Assembly (NCBI GenBank): GCA_030831415.1
Contig: JAURLC010000078.1
Span: 1-23,796 of the forward strand
Length of the DNA: 23,796 nucleotides
Direction: 5' to 3'
DNA from: Bacillota bacterium
Lineage (GTDB): Bacteria > Bacillota_I > Bacilli_A > RFN20 > CAG-826
Shown: in pieces, positions 14,430-22,494 of the stretch
Position numbering within the stretch: position 1 is the first letter of the stretch
Layout of the letters: the number at the start of each line of letters is the position of its first letter
Made by a program: the position numbers and the translations under genes
The notes under the pieces: generated by a model
Databases searched by the model: none
Told to the model about the DNA's origin: nothing
What the model saw: the letters and a program-made list of their open reading frames with translations, nothing else

Positions 14430-16133
14430 ATGAATCGAACGAAACTTACGATTGGTACACTCGCGCTTATTTCCTTAGTTTCATTATCAGCGTGTTCGAA
14501 CCCTGTCACAGAAAATACTGATGGCTTAGTGGTGACGATTACAGGCGAAAATGGTGAAACGTTTGGTTATAGTGCCGATGATTTATTTGGCCAATATCGT
14601 GGCAACCAAACAGGTGTTGCTAAATTTGTCGAAGCGATTACGGAAGTTGTCATCCGTAACGAAATTAACCAAGAAGATCCAGCGACTACTGCACTTCGTA
14701 ATGAAATATTAGGAAAAGCAGAAAATCGGGTCGATGGTGTGAAGGAACAAGCACGTTCTAATGCGGATGCAAACAACACCAATTACAACGATGAACTTGA
14801 TACGTTACTTTCGAGTTACGACGTTGAAGACCTCGAAGAATTAAAAGACTACTTTGCCTATCAACTCATGCAAGAAGAAGTCGAAGATCGTTTTTACGAA
14901 AATAACAAAGAAGGATTTTTAGTTGGAGATGACTTTGGTCCTGGTTACTTAGAAGAACGTTTACCTTATCATGTCAAACACATCCTTGTTAAGGTTTCAG
15001 CTTCAGGTGGTGATCTTTATAACGGTCGCATTACGAGTGCTGAAGCTCGAAAACTTTATTCGGTTGGTCGTCGTTTAGCCAATCAATTCAACGGTGAAAC
15101 GTTTGGTGAAATTGCACGTGAAATGTCCGAAGATACTGGTTCTGCTGCAAACTTTGGTGACTTAGGCATTATGTCAAAGGCGACAAGTTTCGTGAATGAA
15201 TTTAAATTAGGGCTCTATGCTTTCGATGCAGTGTTTAACGCTGATGAAGAAGTTTCTTCTAATGCTTACAAATTAGAAGTTCCTGAAGAAGCCGTAAATT
15301 TCTTTGATGAATTAGACATCGGCGTCATCCCTTTCTATGCTTTTGAAGAATTAAATCGTTTTGCAGATATTACTAAAGATGAAAATGGTGATCCTGTTAA
15401 TAACAACGATCCTCTCTACTATCCACGTAACATCCTATTTAATAAGTTTTTCAACCGACACAATGTTTCGGTCATTTCTCCTGAAGGTCTTGAAGCTGAC
15501 TATGACTTACCTGGTTTTAACGAAGTTGATGAATTAGGTGGTGAAACGGTCTTAACCGATGAAGAAGGACGTGTGATTCTTGCAGTTCGTGCAGGAACAG
15601 GTTCGGGTGAAGGTGGTTATCAAGGTATCCACTTTATCGTCGTCGAACGGTCTGCCTTAATCGATACGATTAACGGTGTATCCTTAGAAGATTATTACAC
15701 CACAGAAATTCCTGGTACTACGAACTATCCAAAGGATTCAGAAACGGGTGAAGATTTGGTTACCTTTGTCAATTACAAAGTGACCACCACTGCCAACTAT
15801 AAAGAACGTGCTGAAACGGTAAACAGCGAAATTCGTAACTTTGACGCACACTTTAATTTCCGCATGTTAGAATCGCTTATTGCGAACCAAGAAGTTGAAT
15901 TTGTCGATGGTGACCTAGAAACAGCTGTATTAAACTATATGCGTGTGACACGTGAAAGTGCACAATTTGATAATGATTTACAAGCGGAAAATAATTGGAA
16001 TTCATTCATTGAATTCTTAAATTATCAAGAATTCCAACGTTCACGTCTTGTTGATGAAGATTGTGCGTATGCCTACTTAACCAACGCTGAAGGGTTATTC
16101 GATCAAGGAGGACTTTGCTATGTCGCTCAATAA
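14430..16133 (+). CDS. Large PrsA/SurA-like foldase lipoprotein with a split PPIase domain
   Basis: This 567-residue exported protein begins with a lipoprotein signal peptide (MNRTKLTIGTLALISLVSLS), with lipobox LSAC and lipidated Cys22. A helical chaperone-like region (about 55-165) precedes a parvulin-type peptidyl-prolyl isomerase segment: HVKHILVKV (181-189), FGEIAREMSEDTGSAANFGD (225-244) and VNEFKLGLYAFDAVF. The closing strand expected as FGYHIIKV appears only at about 396-406 (GGYQGIHFIVVE), after roughly 125 inserted residues. PrsA is usually about 290 residues. The protein probably helps exported proteins fold on the outer face of the membrane. It overlaps the next lipoprotein gene by 14 bases. 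I give no gene symbol because orthology with prsA is not certain, although hit and yhaM nearby match the Bacillus prsA neighbourhood. Confidence 0.82.
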   Translation: MNRTKLTIGTLALISLVSLSACSNPVTENTDGLVVTITGENGETFGYSADDLFGQYRGNQTGVAKFVEAITEVVIRNEINQEDPATTALRNEILGKAENRVDGVKEQARSNADANNTNYNDELDTLLSSYDVEDLEELKDYFAYQLMQEEVEDRFYENNKEGFLVGDDFGPGYLEERLPYHVKHILVKVSASGGDLYNGRITSAEARKLYSVGRRLANQFNGETFGEIAREMSEDTGSAANFGDLGIMSKATSFVNEFKLGLYAFDAVFNADEEVSSNAYKLEVPEEAVNFFDELDIGVIPFYAFEELNRFADITKDENGDPVNNNDPLYYPRNILFNKFFNRHNVSVISPEGLEADYDLPGFNEVDELGGETVLTDEEGRVILAVRAGTGSGEGGYQGIHFIVVERSALIDTINGVSLEDYYTTEIPGTTNYPKDSETGEDLVTFVNYKVTTTANYKERAETVNSEIRNFDAHFNFRMLESLIANQEVEFVDGDLETAVLNYMRVTRESAQFDNDLQAENNWNSFIEFLNYQEFQRSRLVDEDCAYAYLTNAEGLFDQGGLCYVAQ

Positions 16134-17691
16134 AACACTCAAAACATTAAGTGTTGCGTTAACGGGTGCATTCCTTGTTGGATGTACGACGATTACCGTT
16201 ACCCCAACAGACAATGATGAAAACATTTTAACGAATCTTGTATCCGATTTAGAAAAAAATGTTGTCTCTGTTGTCTATGATTCGATTCGTGACCAAGGTA
16301 CTATCAATCAAAAAACACTCGAGGATGTTCTTTTCTTGATTGCTGAAGATCGTTTCGGTGAATACGAAACCTTACAAGCCTCAACTGACGAGGCTGACGT
16401 CATCTTTGTTGAAAAAGTTCAACGTCGTATTAACGAACGTATGTACGATTTGATTTCTTCTGGTCAATTTGAAACGCGTAATCAATTCTCCGAACGCCGT
16501 TTTGCTTACTCGATTGAAAAACAATTGTATGAATTAAACCGTAGTGAAAATGATCCATGGGTGGAAGACTTCGTGTTCCCTCCCAAAAATCAAGAAGCTA
16601 TTTCTTCAGGCGAAATTCTTGAAGAAGCTATTCACCTTGAATACTACGAACCTTACATTTTAGGAAGTGTCCTTCCACGTATTTATCGCGAATTACTCGT
16701 CGAAGAATACTTAATTAGCGAAGACTATGCTTCCTTAGGACGTACGTATGCTCGTAAAGTGAACTACATTGGATTAAAAGTTTCATCAGAAAATCCAGAA
16801 TCTGTTAAATATTTAATGGATACCTTTATTGATGATTTTGTCCTTGATTCGGACGCTGCACCTGTCGCTGACTTAGAACTTCTTGCTCGCGCTTGGAGAG
16901 GGATCGATGCAAATGGGGAAATTTTCTCCGAAGGTTCTGACGAATATGTCTTACTCGAAAATGCGGGATTACTCGACTTTGGTGGCGATGGTGAATACGA
17001 CGAAGGTGACACCTACAAAACCTTATATGGTGAAATTTTAAAACGTTATGAACGTATAAAAGAAAATCCACGCTTAACGGATAAAGCTGTCGAAGATGAA
17101 TTCACCGGAAATGGTCAATATACACCTGAAGTTGGTTTAGAACTTAAACGTCGTGAATTGTTCAAACGCGATTTTACCACCGATGGTTGGTCCATTAAAA
17201 ATGGTGGGTTAGGATCCTTACCTTCGTCGATTCGTGACCGTGTTTACAACATTGGTGTTGCCAATGCCATCGATCGCGTTGATGATGAATTCGATGATGT
17301 TGAAAACCCTGAAACCTCTGACTTCTTACGTAAGATTAATGGGGTTAGTTACTTAATTCCTCAAAGTTCCCAACAAAACGATGCTCGTAACTTCCTTCTT
17401 TATGATGCGAGCAGCCAAACTTACTTTGTGGTTCAATTATTAGAAGCGGTCAACACGACAAAAATGAACGCTTCGGAAACGTCTACCACCAACTACGATG
17501 CCTTAACAGGTGACAGTGAAAAACGTTTAGCAATCGCTAGCGAAATTGCCAAAATTCTTGGTGTTCGTGAAGCCAACAACAACGCATCGACTTTACACTG
17601 GTTACGTTTAGCAGACATTAAATTCCACGATCAAGATATTTATGATTTCTTTGTTGAACGATATCCTGATCTTTATGGAGAAGATGCTTAG
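16120..17691 (+). CDS. Second foldase-type lipoprotein, probable diverged paralogue with decayed PPIase
   Basis: This 523-residue lipoprotein has a signal peptide ending in LVGC with lipidated Cys22. The layout mirrors the preceding protein: a helical N-terminal part with repeated VxxxIR/RINE helices, a strand KVNYIGLKV (213-221) where HILVK would be, then a distant GWSIKNGGLGSLPSSIRD (356-373) recalling the GGDLG loop of parvulins, and a final YFVVQLLEAV strand. Most catalytic-site residues of parvulins are not evident, so enzymatic activity is doubtful. AAGGAGG stands before the ATG at 16120, inside the end of the upstream gene. A strong terminator follows. The two lipoproteins are probably produced together and may form a complex; that is inference. 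Confidence 0.7.
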   Translation: MSLNKTLKTLSVALTGAFLVGCTTITVTPTDNDENILTNLVSDLEKNVVSVVYDSIRDQGTINQKTLEDVLFLIAEDRFGEYETLQASTDEADVIFVEKVQRRINERMYDLISSGQFETRNQFSERRFAYSIEKQLYELNRSENDPWVEDFVFPPKNQEAISSGEILEEAIHLEYYEPYILGSVLPRIYRELLVEEYLISEDYASLGRTYARKVNYIGLKVSSENPESVKYLMDTFIDDFVLDSDAAPVADLELLARAWRGIDANGEIFSEGSDEYVLLENAGLLDFGGDGEYDEGDTYKTLYGEILKRYERIKENPRLTDKAVEDEFTGNGQYTPEVGLELKRRELFKRDFTTDGWSIKNGGLGSLPSSIRDRVYNIGVANAIDRVDDEFDDVENPETSDFLRKINGVSYLIPQSSQQNDARNFLLYDASSQTYFVVQLLEAVNTTKMNASETSTTNYDALTGDSEKRLAIASEIAKILGVREANNNASTLHWLRLADIKFHDQDIYDFFVERYPDLYGEDA

Positions 17692-17725
17692 TCAATCTAC
17701 GCTTTTTTAAAAAAAAGTTTACAAT

Positions 17726-17749
17726 AAAGGAGAGGTTATCCTCTCCTTT
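17726..17749 (+). terminator. Rho-independent terminator of the lipoprotein operon
   Basis: A perfect 10-bp stem (17726-17735 with 17740-17749) closes a TTAT loop and is followed by a T/C-rich tail. It starts 34 bases after the second lipoprotein's stop and ends just before the hit ribosome-binding site. Confidence 0.85.
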
Positions 17750-17772
17750 TCTCTTCTTTGGAGGTTGTAAGA

Positions 17773-18186
17773 ATGTGTGTATTTTGTCAAATTATCGAAG
17801 GAAAAATCCCTTCTGTAAAAGTATATGAAGATGATGCAGTTATCGCATTTTTAGATATTGCTCAAACGACAAAAGGTCATACACTTGTCGTGCCTAAAAA
17901 ACATTATGATTATTTTTTAAAAACACCCAAAACAATTATGCATCGTGTGATGGATGTTGCCCAACGTATTGGACAAGCTCAACTACTTTCATTACACGCA
18001 AAAGGTGTGAATGTTTTAACCAATAATTTATCTCCAGCAGGTCAAACGGTATTCCACTTCCATGTTCATGTTATCCCTCGTTATGATGAAGCCGATAAAC
18101 TTCGTTTAGAAATGATTGAAAACGATGCACGACATGAATTAAATCTACCTGCGATTGCCAAACAACTTCAACAAAAATTTAAATAA
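17773..18186 (+). CDS. hit: HIT-family nucleotide-binding hydrolase
   Basis: This 137-residue HINT-type protein hydrolyses nucleotide phosphoramidates or related adenylated substrates. It begins MCVFCQIIEGKIPS, contains FLDIAQTTKGHTLVVPKKHY, and carries the catalytic histidine triad HFHVHVIPRY (preceded by GQTVF) in the C-terminal third. The ATG at 17773 has GGAGG (17760-17764) before it. An in-frame TTG at 17758 would include that site and is rejected as start. It abuts yhaM tail to tail with no gap. In Bacillus hit, prsA and yhaM are also close to each other, so the setting looks ancestral. I saw no strong promoter other than a TACAAT at 17720-17725 lacking a -35. Confidence 0.95.
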   Translation: MCVFCQIIEGKIPSVKVYEDDAVIAFLDIAQTTKGHTLVVPKKHYDYFLKTPKTIMHRVMDVAQRIGQAQLLSLHAKGVNVLTNNLSPAGQTVFHFHVHVIPRYDEADKLRLEMIENDARHELNLPAIAKQLQQKFK

Positions 18187-19110
18187 TTATTTCTTTTTAT
18201 AAAAGGATCGATCATCAAAAGTAAATAATCGAGGAGTAAACGAATCCGGTTCAATTTGATTTAATGCTTTATCAATCATCGTCATTTTTGCATCAAAATC
18301 ATCGACCATGTGAACAAGTAACGCTTCTTTAGTCATTGGAGGAACGGCGGATCCAAATTCGGGTTTACCATGATGCGATAAAATAATGTGCTGTAAAAGC
18401 ATCGCTTTTTCCCGAGGTAGATTTAGTTGTTCTCCTGTTGAAAACACTTCTGCGGCCATCCATTGAATATGCCCAATAAGCTTACCTTCTTTGGTATATT
18501 TAGCAACGATAGGGGAAGAAAATTCAACCGTTTTTCCTAAATCATGTAATAAAATTCCAGAAATGACTAAATCGCGATCAAATGGTGGATAGGTTTGAAT
18601 AAAAAATTCAGCTATCTTTACCATTGATAAGGTGTGATAAATAAGCCCTGAAGTAAATTCATGATGATTACGAACGGCAGCTGGATACACAATGAATTTA
18701 TCATAATATTTATCGATAAGTGTTTGAACGAGTTGACGATAATCGTTATCTTCTAACGACTGAATGGTTTGTTTTAATGTGGCTTCCATGTCCTCTAATG
18801 GTAGTGGAGCAGATAAGGTAAAATCAGATAACGTCACGGTTTCAGGGTTGAGTTTTTTAATGGACTCAATCTTCATTTGTAAATTCCCGCGATAAGCGAT
18901 CACATCGCCTTGGACTTGATAAAAAGAAGCAGGTTCCACTAACGATTCAATGGAAGGAGAAACATCCCAATATTTTGCTTCAATCGTTCCGGATTTATCT
19001 TGAAAAGATAACGTTAAATACGGTTGACCGGCATTCGTTAATCCTTTTGAAACTTGGGTTAATAATAATGGACTCGTAAACGACTGGCCTTCTTTAAAAT
19101 CTTTAATCAT
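18187..19110 (-). CDS. yhaM: 3'-5' exoribonuclease YhaM
   Basis: YhaM trims RNA (and single-stranded DNA) 3' ends using a metal-dependent HD domain. The 307-residue protein is close to the Bacillus length (314). The N-terminal half is an OB-fold: GQSFTSPLLLTQVSKGLTN, LSFQDKSGTIEAKYWD and YRGNLQMKI. The HD domain follows with HHEFTSGLIYHTLSMVKIA, the metal-binding GILLHDLGKTVE, LGH-like IGHIQW, and HHGKPEFGS near residue 240. AGGAG lies upstream of the ATG at 19110, which overlaps recX by 8 bases. It is the last gene of the flippase-GT-recX-yhaM operon. Confidence 0.96.
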   Translation of the reverse strand: MIKDFKEGQSFTSPLLLTQVSKGLTNAGQPYLTLSFQDKSGTIEAKYWDVSPSIESLVEPASFYQVQGDVIAYRGNLQMKIESIKKLNPETVTLSDFTLSAPLPLEDMEATLKQTIQSLEDNDYRQLVQTLIDKYYDKFIVYPAAVRNHHEFTSGLIYHTLSMVKIAEFFIQTYPPFDRDLVISGILLHDLGKTVEFSSPIVAKYTKEGKLIGHIQWMAAEVFSTGEQLNLPREKAMLLQHIILSHHGKPEFGSAVPPMTKEALLVHMVDDFDAKMTMIDKALNQIEPDSFTPRLFTFDDRSFYKKK

Positions 19111-19900
19111 TGTTTTGTTCTTCTCCTAACCACCGTAGTATCTTATGGATAGTATATCCTTTTGAACGCATATAAGATAATAGACGTTGGTGTAATTCTC
19201 TTCCTTTGTATTTTTTACTATAACGACTTTTCGCAATCTCAAACAGCTTTTTTCCGTGAAGATCAACAGCTTCATCTTCTTGAAATACGATTCCATCCAA
19301 GAGGGGGGAAATCACACTTTGATCAAATCCTTTGGTTAATAAATAACTATAAATATGTTGCTTTCGTTCTTGAATAGGTAAATGTTGGTTCTTTTTCAAC
19401 AGCATCGGTACGTATTGTGTAGCTTTTTCTTTCTCAAGGTGAGGTTTGACGAGCTGGTTAACTAGTTCGCTTGCAAAACCTTTTTCTTCAAGCTTACGTT
19501 TCATTGCTTTATAACCCAACTGTTTTTCGTGATAATATTCAACCCATTCTGCTAATAATGATGCATCATCGATCAGTCCATATCCTTTATATTCAGAGAT
19601 GAGTTGTTCGATTTGGAAGCGTTGGGCTTTTCGAGTGTATAGCTTCTGACGAATCATCTTTTCTGAATATCGACCTCGTGCAAACATATGTTGCAAATAA
19701 AGATGAAAAGGATCTAATGATTCCGCTTCTTTTAACGTTGTAAATTCTTTGGAAGATAAGGTTTTCCCTTGGTATAAATAAAATTGACTATACCCTCTTT
19801 CCGACAATTGAACGGTTGAACCATCCTCGAATTGAATCGAAATTATTTTCTTTCCGTAAGATAACTTAACGATGGTTTTACCAGTATTGTCGGAGGGCAC
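19103..19900 (-). CDS. recX: RecX family regulator of RecA
   Basis: RecX binds RecA filaments and limits their activity. The 265-residue protein starts at a GTG (19900), supported by an AAAAGG site at normal spacing; no ATG is available until about residue 72. Repeated three-helix RecX modules are visible: RYSEKMIRQKLYTRKAQRFQ, YGLIDDASLLAEWVEYY, KQLGYKAMKRKLEEKGF and, near the C-terminus, KYKGRELHQRLLSYMRSKGY. The N-terminal beta-rich part (KKIISIQFEDGSTVQLSE) also fits Gram-positive RecX. It overlaps the glycosyltransferase end by 23 bases and yhaM by 8, so translation is likely coupled. Confidence 0.9.
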   Translation of the reverse strand: MPSDNTGKTIVKLSYGKKIISIQFEDGSTVQLSERGYSQFYLYQGKTLSSKEFTTLKEAESLDPFHLYLQHMFARGRYSEKMIRQKLYTRKAQRFQIEQLISEYKGYGLIDDASLLAEWVEYYHEKQLGYKAMKRKLEEKGFASELVNQLVKPHLEKEKATQYVPMLLKKNQHLPIQERKQHIYSYLLTKGFDQSVISPLLDGIVFQEDEAVDLHGKKLFEIAKSRYSKKYKGRELHQRLLSYMRSKGYTIHKILRWLGEEQNND

Positions 19901-21044
19901 GTATGTATACCTTTTTTAACTTTTCATAAAATGTATCTAATGAATAGTAGTCCACTGCTGTGATCGCTTGGCGAATAATCATCTTTTTTTGTTCATCAGT
20001 TAAAGCAAAAATAGTTGTTAACATGGAAGGAATATCATCCCATCGATCGACAAAAAATCCAGTTTTTTGATGCGTAATTAACGAAGCTAAATTTTCATCA
20101 AATCGGCATAAAACGAGCGTTGAACTGGCCATGGCTTCCATAAAGGTAAGGCCTTGTGTCTCCGTAACCGATGCAGATACAAAGACATCCGCTAAATGAT
20201 AAAAATACGGGACATCGTCAATGGGAACTTTTCCGATAAACGTCACGTGAGATTGAATGTTTAATTCATGCATCAAACTCTCTAAATGAGAACGTTCTGG
20301 CCCATCTCCTGCGATGAGTAAACGGGTTGGTTGTTGAGGATTGTTCTTTAAAAATGCGTGGTAACCTCGTAATATGTCGTCTACACTTTTTTCTTTCGCT
20401 AATCGTCCTAGTGATAGAATAATTTTTTCACCCTCTTGAACGTAAGTCTTTTGAAGTTGACGCAGTTTATCCTTCTCAAGATTTTTGCTAACAAATCGCG
20501 AAAAATCAATACCAGTAGGCACAATATTAATATACCGATCTGCACCATAACTACGAATTTTTTCTTTGGTTTTGGTTGATGGGGCAATGAACTCTGTGCA
20601 TTGTTGGGCTAATGACTTTGAAAAGGTTTTAACGACACGATTGACTAACCCCCGAAAGATGCCAGCATAATGCGTATAATCTTCGTACATCGTATGATAC
20701 GTTAAGACGAGTGGACGATTTAAAACGACACTCATGATTTTTCCAAAAATACCAATACCCGCATCCGTGTGAATATGAATTAAATCCGGTTGCCACTTTT
20801 TAATAAGTGTATACGCCTTTGCACTAAAAAAAGAGGACATTCGATACCCATAAAGTTTTTTCAGTTCTAAACCGGGGATGCGAATGATTTGATCTTTTTC
20901 TTCAATGGAAGAGGAATAAGGATTCGTGGTAATTAATAAAACATCATGACCATGGTCTTTCATCACTTTGACATGATGATGAACACTTACGGATACACCG
21001 TTTATTTCAGGGGGATAAGTATCAGAAAAATACGCAATTCTCAT
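19878..21044 (-). CDS. GT4 glycosyltransferase, probable diacylglycerol glucosyltransferase
   Basis: This 388-residue GT-B enzyme probably transfers glucose from UDP-glucose to diacylglycerol at the inner membrane face, making monoglycosyl-diacylglycerol. The N-terminus has FSDTYPPEINGVSVSVHHH. TYHTMYEDYTHY (115-126) is characteristic of the Acholeplasma/Streptococcus lipid glucosyltransferases. GRLAKEKS (213-220), IAGDGPE and the E-x7-E motif (ETQGLTFME, 295-303) form the donor site. It follows the flippase-like gene with a 2-base gap and overlaps recX by 23 bases. Substrate and sugar are inferred from family similarity; a phosphatidylinositol- or other lipid-directed GT4 is the alternative. 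Confidence 0.85.
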   Translation of the reverse strand: MRIAYFSDTYPPEINGVSVSVHHHVKVMKDHGHDVLLITTNPYSSSIEEKDQIIRIPGLELKKLYGYRMSSFFSAKAYTLIKKWQPDLIHIHTDAGIGIFGKIMSVVLNRPLVLTYHTMYEDYTHYAGIFRGLVNRVVKTFSKSLAQQCTEFIAPSTKTKEKIRSYGADRYINIVPTGIDFSRFVSKNLEKDKLRQLQKTYVQEGEKIILSLGRLAKEKSVDDILRGYHAFLKNNPQQPTRLLIAGDGPERSHLESLMHELNIQSHVTFIGKVPIDDVPYFYHLADVFVSASVTETQGLTFMEAMASSTLVLCRFDENLASLITHQKTGFFVDRWDDIPSMLTTIFALTDEQKKMIIRQAITAVDYYSLDTFYEKLKKVYIRALRQYW

Positions 21045-21046
21045 CG

Positions 21047-22378
21047 TTATTTTTTTGACCTTCTCTCGATTTCTTTTGTGGAAAGCTCCCTACCTTTGCT
21101 ATCGACTTTTCGCCGTTTGAATCCAAAAAAATCTCGAGCCATTTTCGATACGCGATGTTGTATGTTAACGGTTTTCATTTCACTCGTATTAATCATCATT
21201 TCGGAGGTTTGACGTCGAAACTCAATCGTTTCACGTTGGATATCCACAAATGATTTGGATTGAGGATCTAAGAAAGAATCCTTGCTTCCAAAGCGATAAA
21301 CAACAAGTGCAATCGCCCCTAACACCAACATTAAATAAAACGTAACGCCTCGCCAAATAAGTTGAGGAGCGAGTGTTTGAGAATAACCCCCAAATAAACT
21401 AGAGAACAAATAAGAAAAGAAAAATTCAGAAAATCCAACGCCTCCAGGCAACGGAACAAAGGCGACAATCACTTGTAAATATGCAGACATAAATACACCA
21501 TCAAATAAATTCGAATGTCCCAAATCTATCGTCGGAAATGCCATAGCAGAAACATAAGGAATCGCATTTGAAATAAACATGCGGGCAAAGAACATCACTA
21601 ATAATACCCATGTAACGGCTTTGTTCGCTTGTAGTCGCTTTAATTCAATACGGAAGTTTTCAATTTGAACTTGAAGATTCTCTTTGATTCGGTCGGGATT
21701 TTTAATAATTTTTAATTTACCCAAGAGCGTTACAATCCCGTTGATTAACACCGTGTGAATAAAACGAGATTTTGCTAATAAAAGGATGCCAAAAATAATC
21801 AAAAAGTTAATGCCAAAACCGATTAACGATAATGAGATGATGGGGATATTAATGGTTCCAATCGTAACATTTTCGACTTGGGATGCAAATTGATTAAACC
21901 GAAAGAGGATCGCAAGAACCCCAAAAAATACTTGGGCAATTTGATACAAAAGAAAGTGCATCACTAAAATAGATGCTGCATTGGCAAGATCAATTCCTTG
22001 CTTTTTGAATGTGTAAGCTTGGGCAAATTGACCACCGGAGCTCGAAGGAGTGATATGGGAGAAAAAGATACCAATGAAAAAGTTCCCGATACCTTTTCGT
22101 AAATTGTATCGCGTCGTATATAACCTTGCCAAAATAAATAAAATGGTACTCTCAATTAACACCACGCCACCCATCATGACTAAGATAATCGCAATGACCC
22201 ATCCATTCGCTTGTGAAAAAGCTTCGATCACTGCTGAAAGGTTATTGTCTGTAAATAAAGTAAACAACGTAAAACCAATGGCAACGATAAAAATAATCGA
22301 AAGATTAATCAAATACTTACGATTTTTTTTATTTTTTTTAGAGTTTTGATTTTCTTCCGATATTTGTCCGAGTTCCAT
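21047..22378 (-). CDS. Flippase-like (lysylphosphatidylglycerol synthase TM/UPF0104 family) membrane protein
   Basis: This 443-residue protein has about eight hydrophobic helices spanning residues 22-360. It carries the family hallmarks TPSSSGGQ (about 110-117), PLPGGVGFSEFFF (about 298-310) and a helix ending in AIALVVYRF. These occur in the flippase half of MprF and in stand-alone relatives. The aminoacyl-transferase domain of MprF is absent. A charged cytoplasmic tail of some 80 residues follows the last helix. The downstream GT4 glycosyltransferase suggests it moves or organises the glycolipid product; that is inference. The ATG at 22378 is the only plausible start and has no Shine-Dalgarno; the -10 box ends 11 bases upstream. 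Confidence 0.85.
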   Translation of the reverse strand: MELGQISEENQNSKKNKKNRKYLINLSIIFIVAIGFTLFTLFTDNNLSAVIEAFSQANGWVIAIILVMMGGVVLIESTILFILARLYTTRYNLRKGIGNFFIGIFFSHITPSSSGGQFAQAYTFKKQGIDLANAASILVMHFLLYQIAQVFFGVLAILFRFNQFASQVENVTIGTINIPIISLSLIGFGINFLIIFGILLLAKSRFIHTVLINGIVTLLGKLKIIKNPDRIKENLQVQIENFRIELKRLQANKAVTWVLLVMFFARMFISNAIPYVSAMAFPTIDLGHSNLFDGVFMSAYLQVIVAFVPLPGGVGFSEFFFSYLFSSLFGGYSQTLAPQLIWRGVTFYLMLVLGAIALVVYRFGSKDSFLDPQSKSFVDIQRETIEFRRQTSEMMINTSEMKTVNIQHRVSKMARDFFGFKRRKVDSKGRELSTKEIERRSKK

Positions 22379-22389
22379 ATCGCAAACGT

Positions 22390-22398
22390 ATTATACCA
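22390..22398 (-). promoter_or_regulatory. Extended -10 promoter of the flippase-GT-recX-yhaM operon
   Basis: TGGTATAAT on the minus strand is a perfect TGn-extended -10 box. The predicted start near 22383 leaves a leader of only about 5 bases (GCGAT) with no ribosome-binding site. No convincing -35 is present. Confidence 0.6.
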
Positions 22399-22468
22399 CA
22401 TTCTATTTTCGATACCTTTTTGAGTTGAATTCATCGATTGTTTTTTACCACTTCACTGAAACAAAGCG

Positions 22469-22474
22469 TATAAT
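22469..22474 (+). promoter_or_regulatory. -10 box of the ABC transporter gene
   Basis: A perfect TATAAT predicts a start near 22481 and a leader of about 14 bases that contains no Shine-Dalgarno. The -35 region is poor (TTTACC at 19-base spacing is the best match). Confidence 0.45.
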
Positions 22475-22494
22475 ATCTTTTAGTCGTTTGCATT

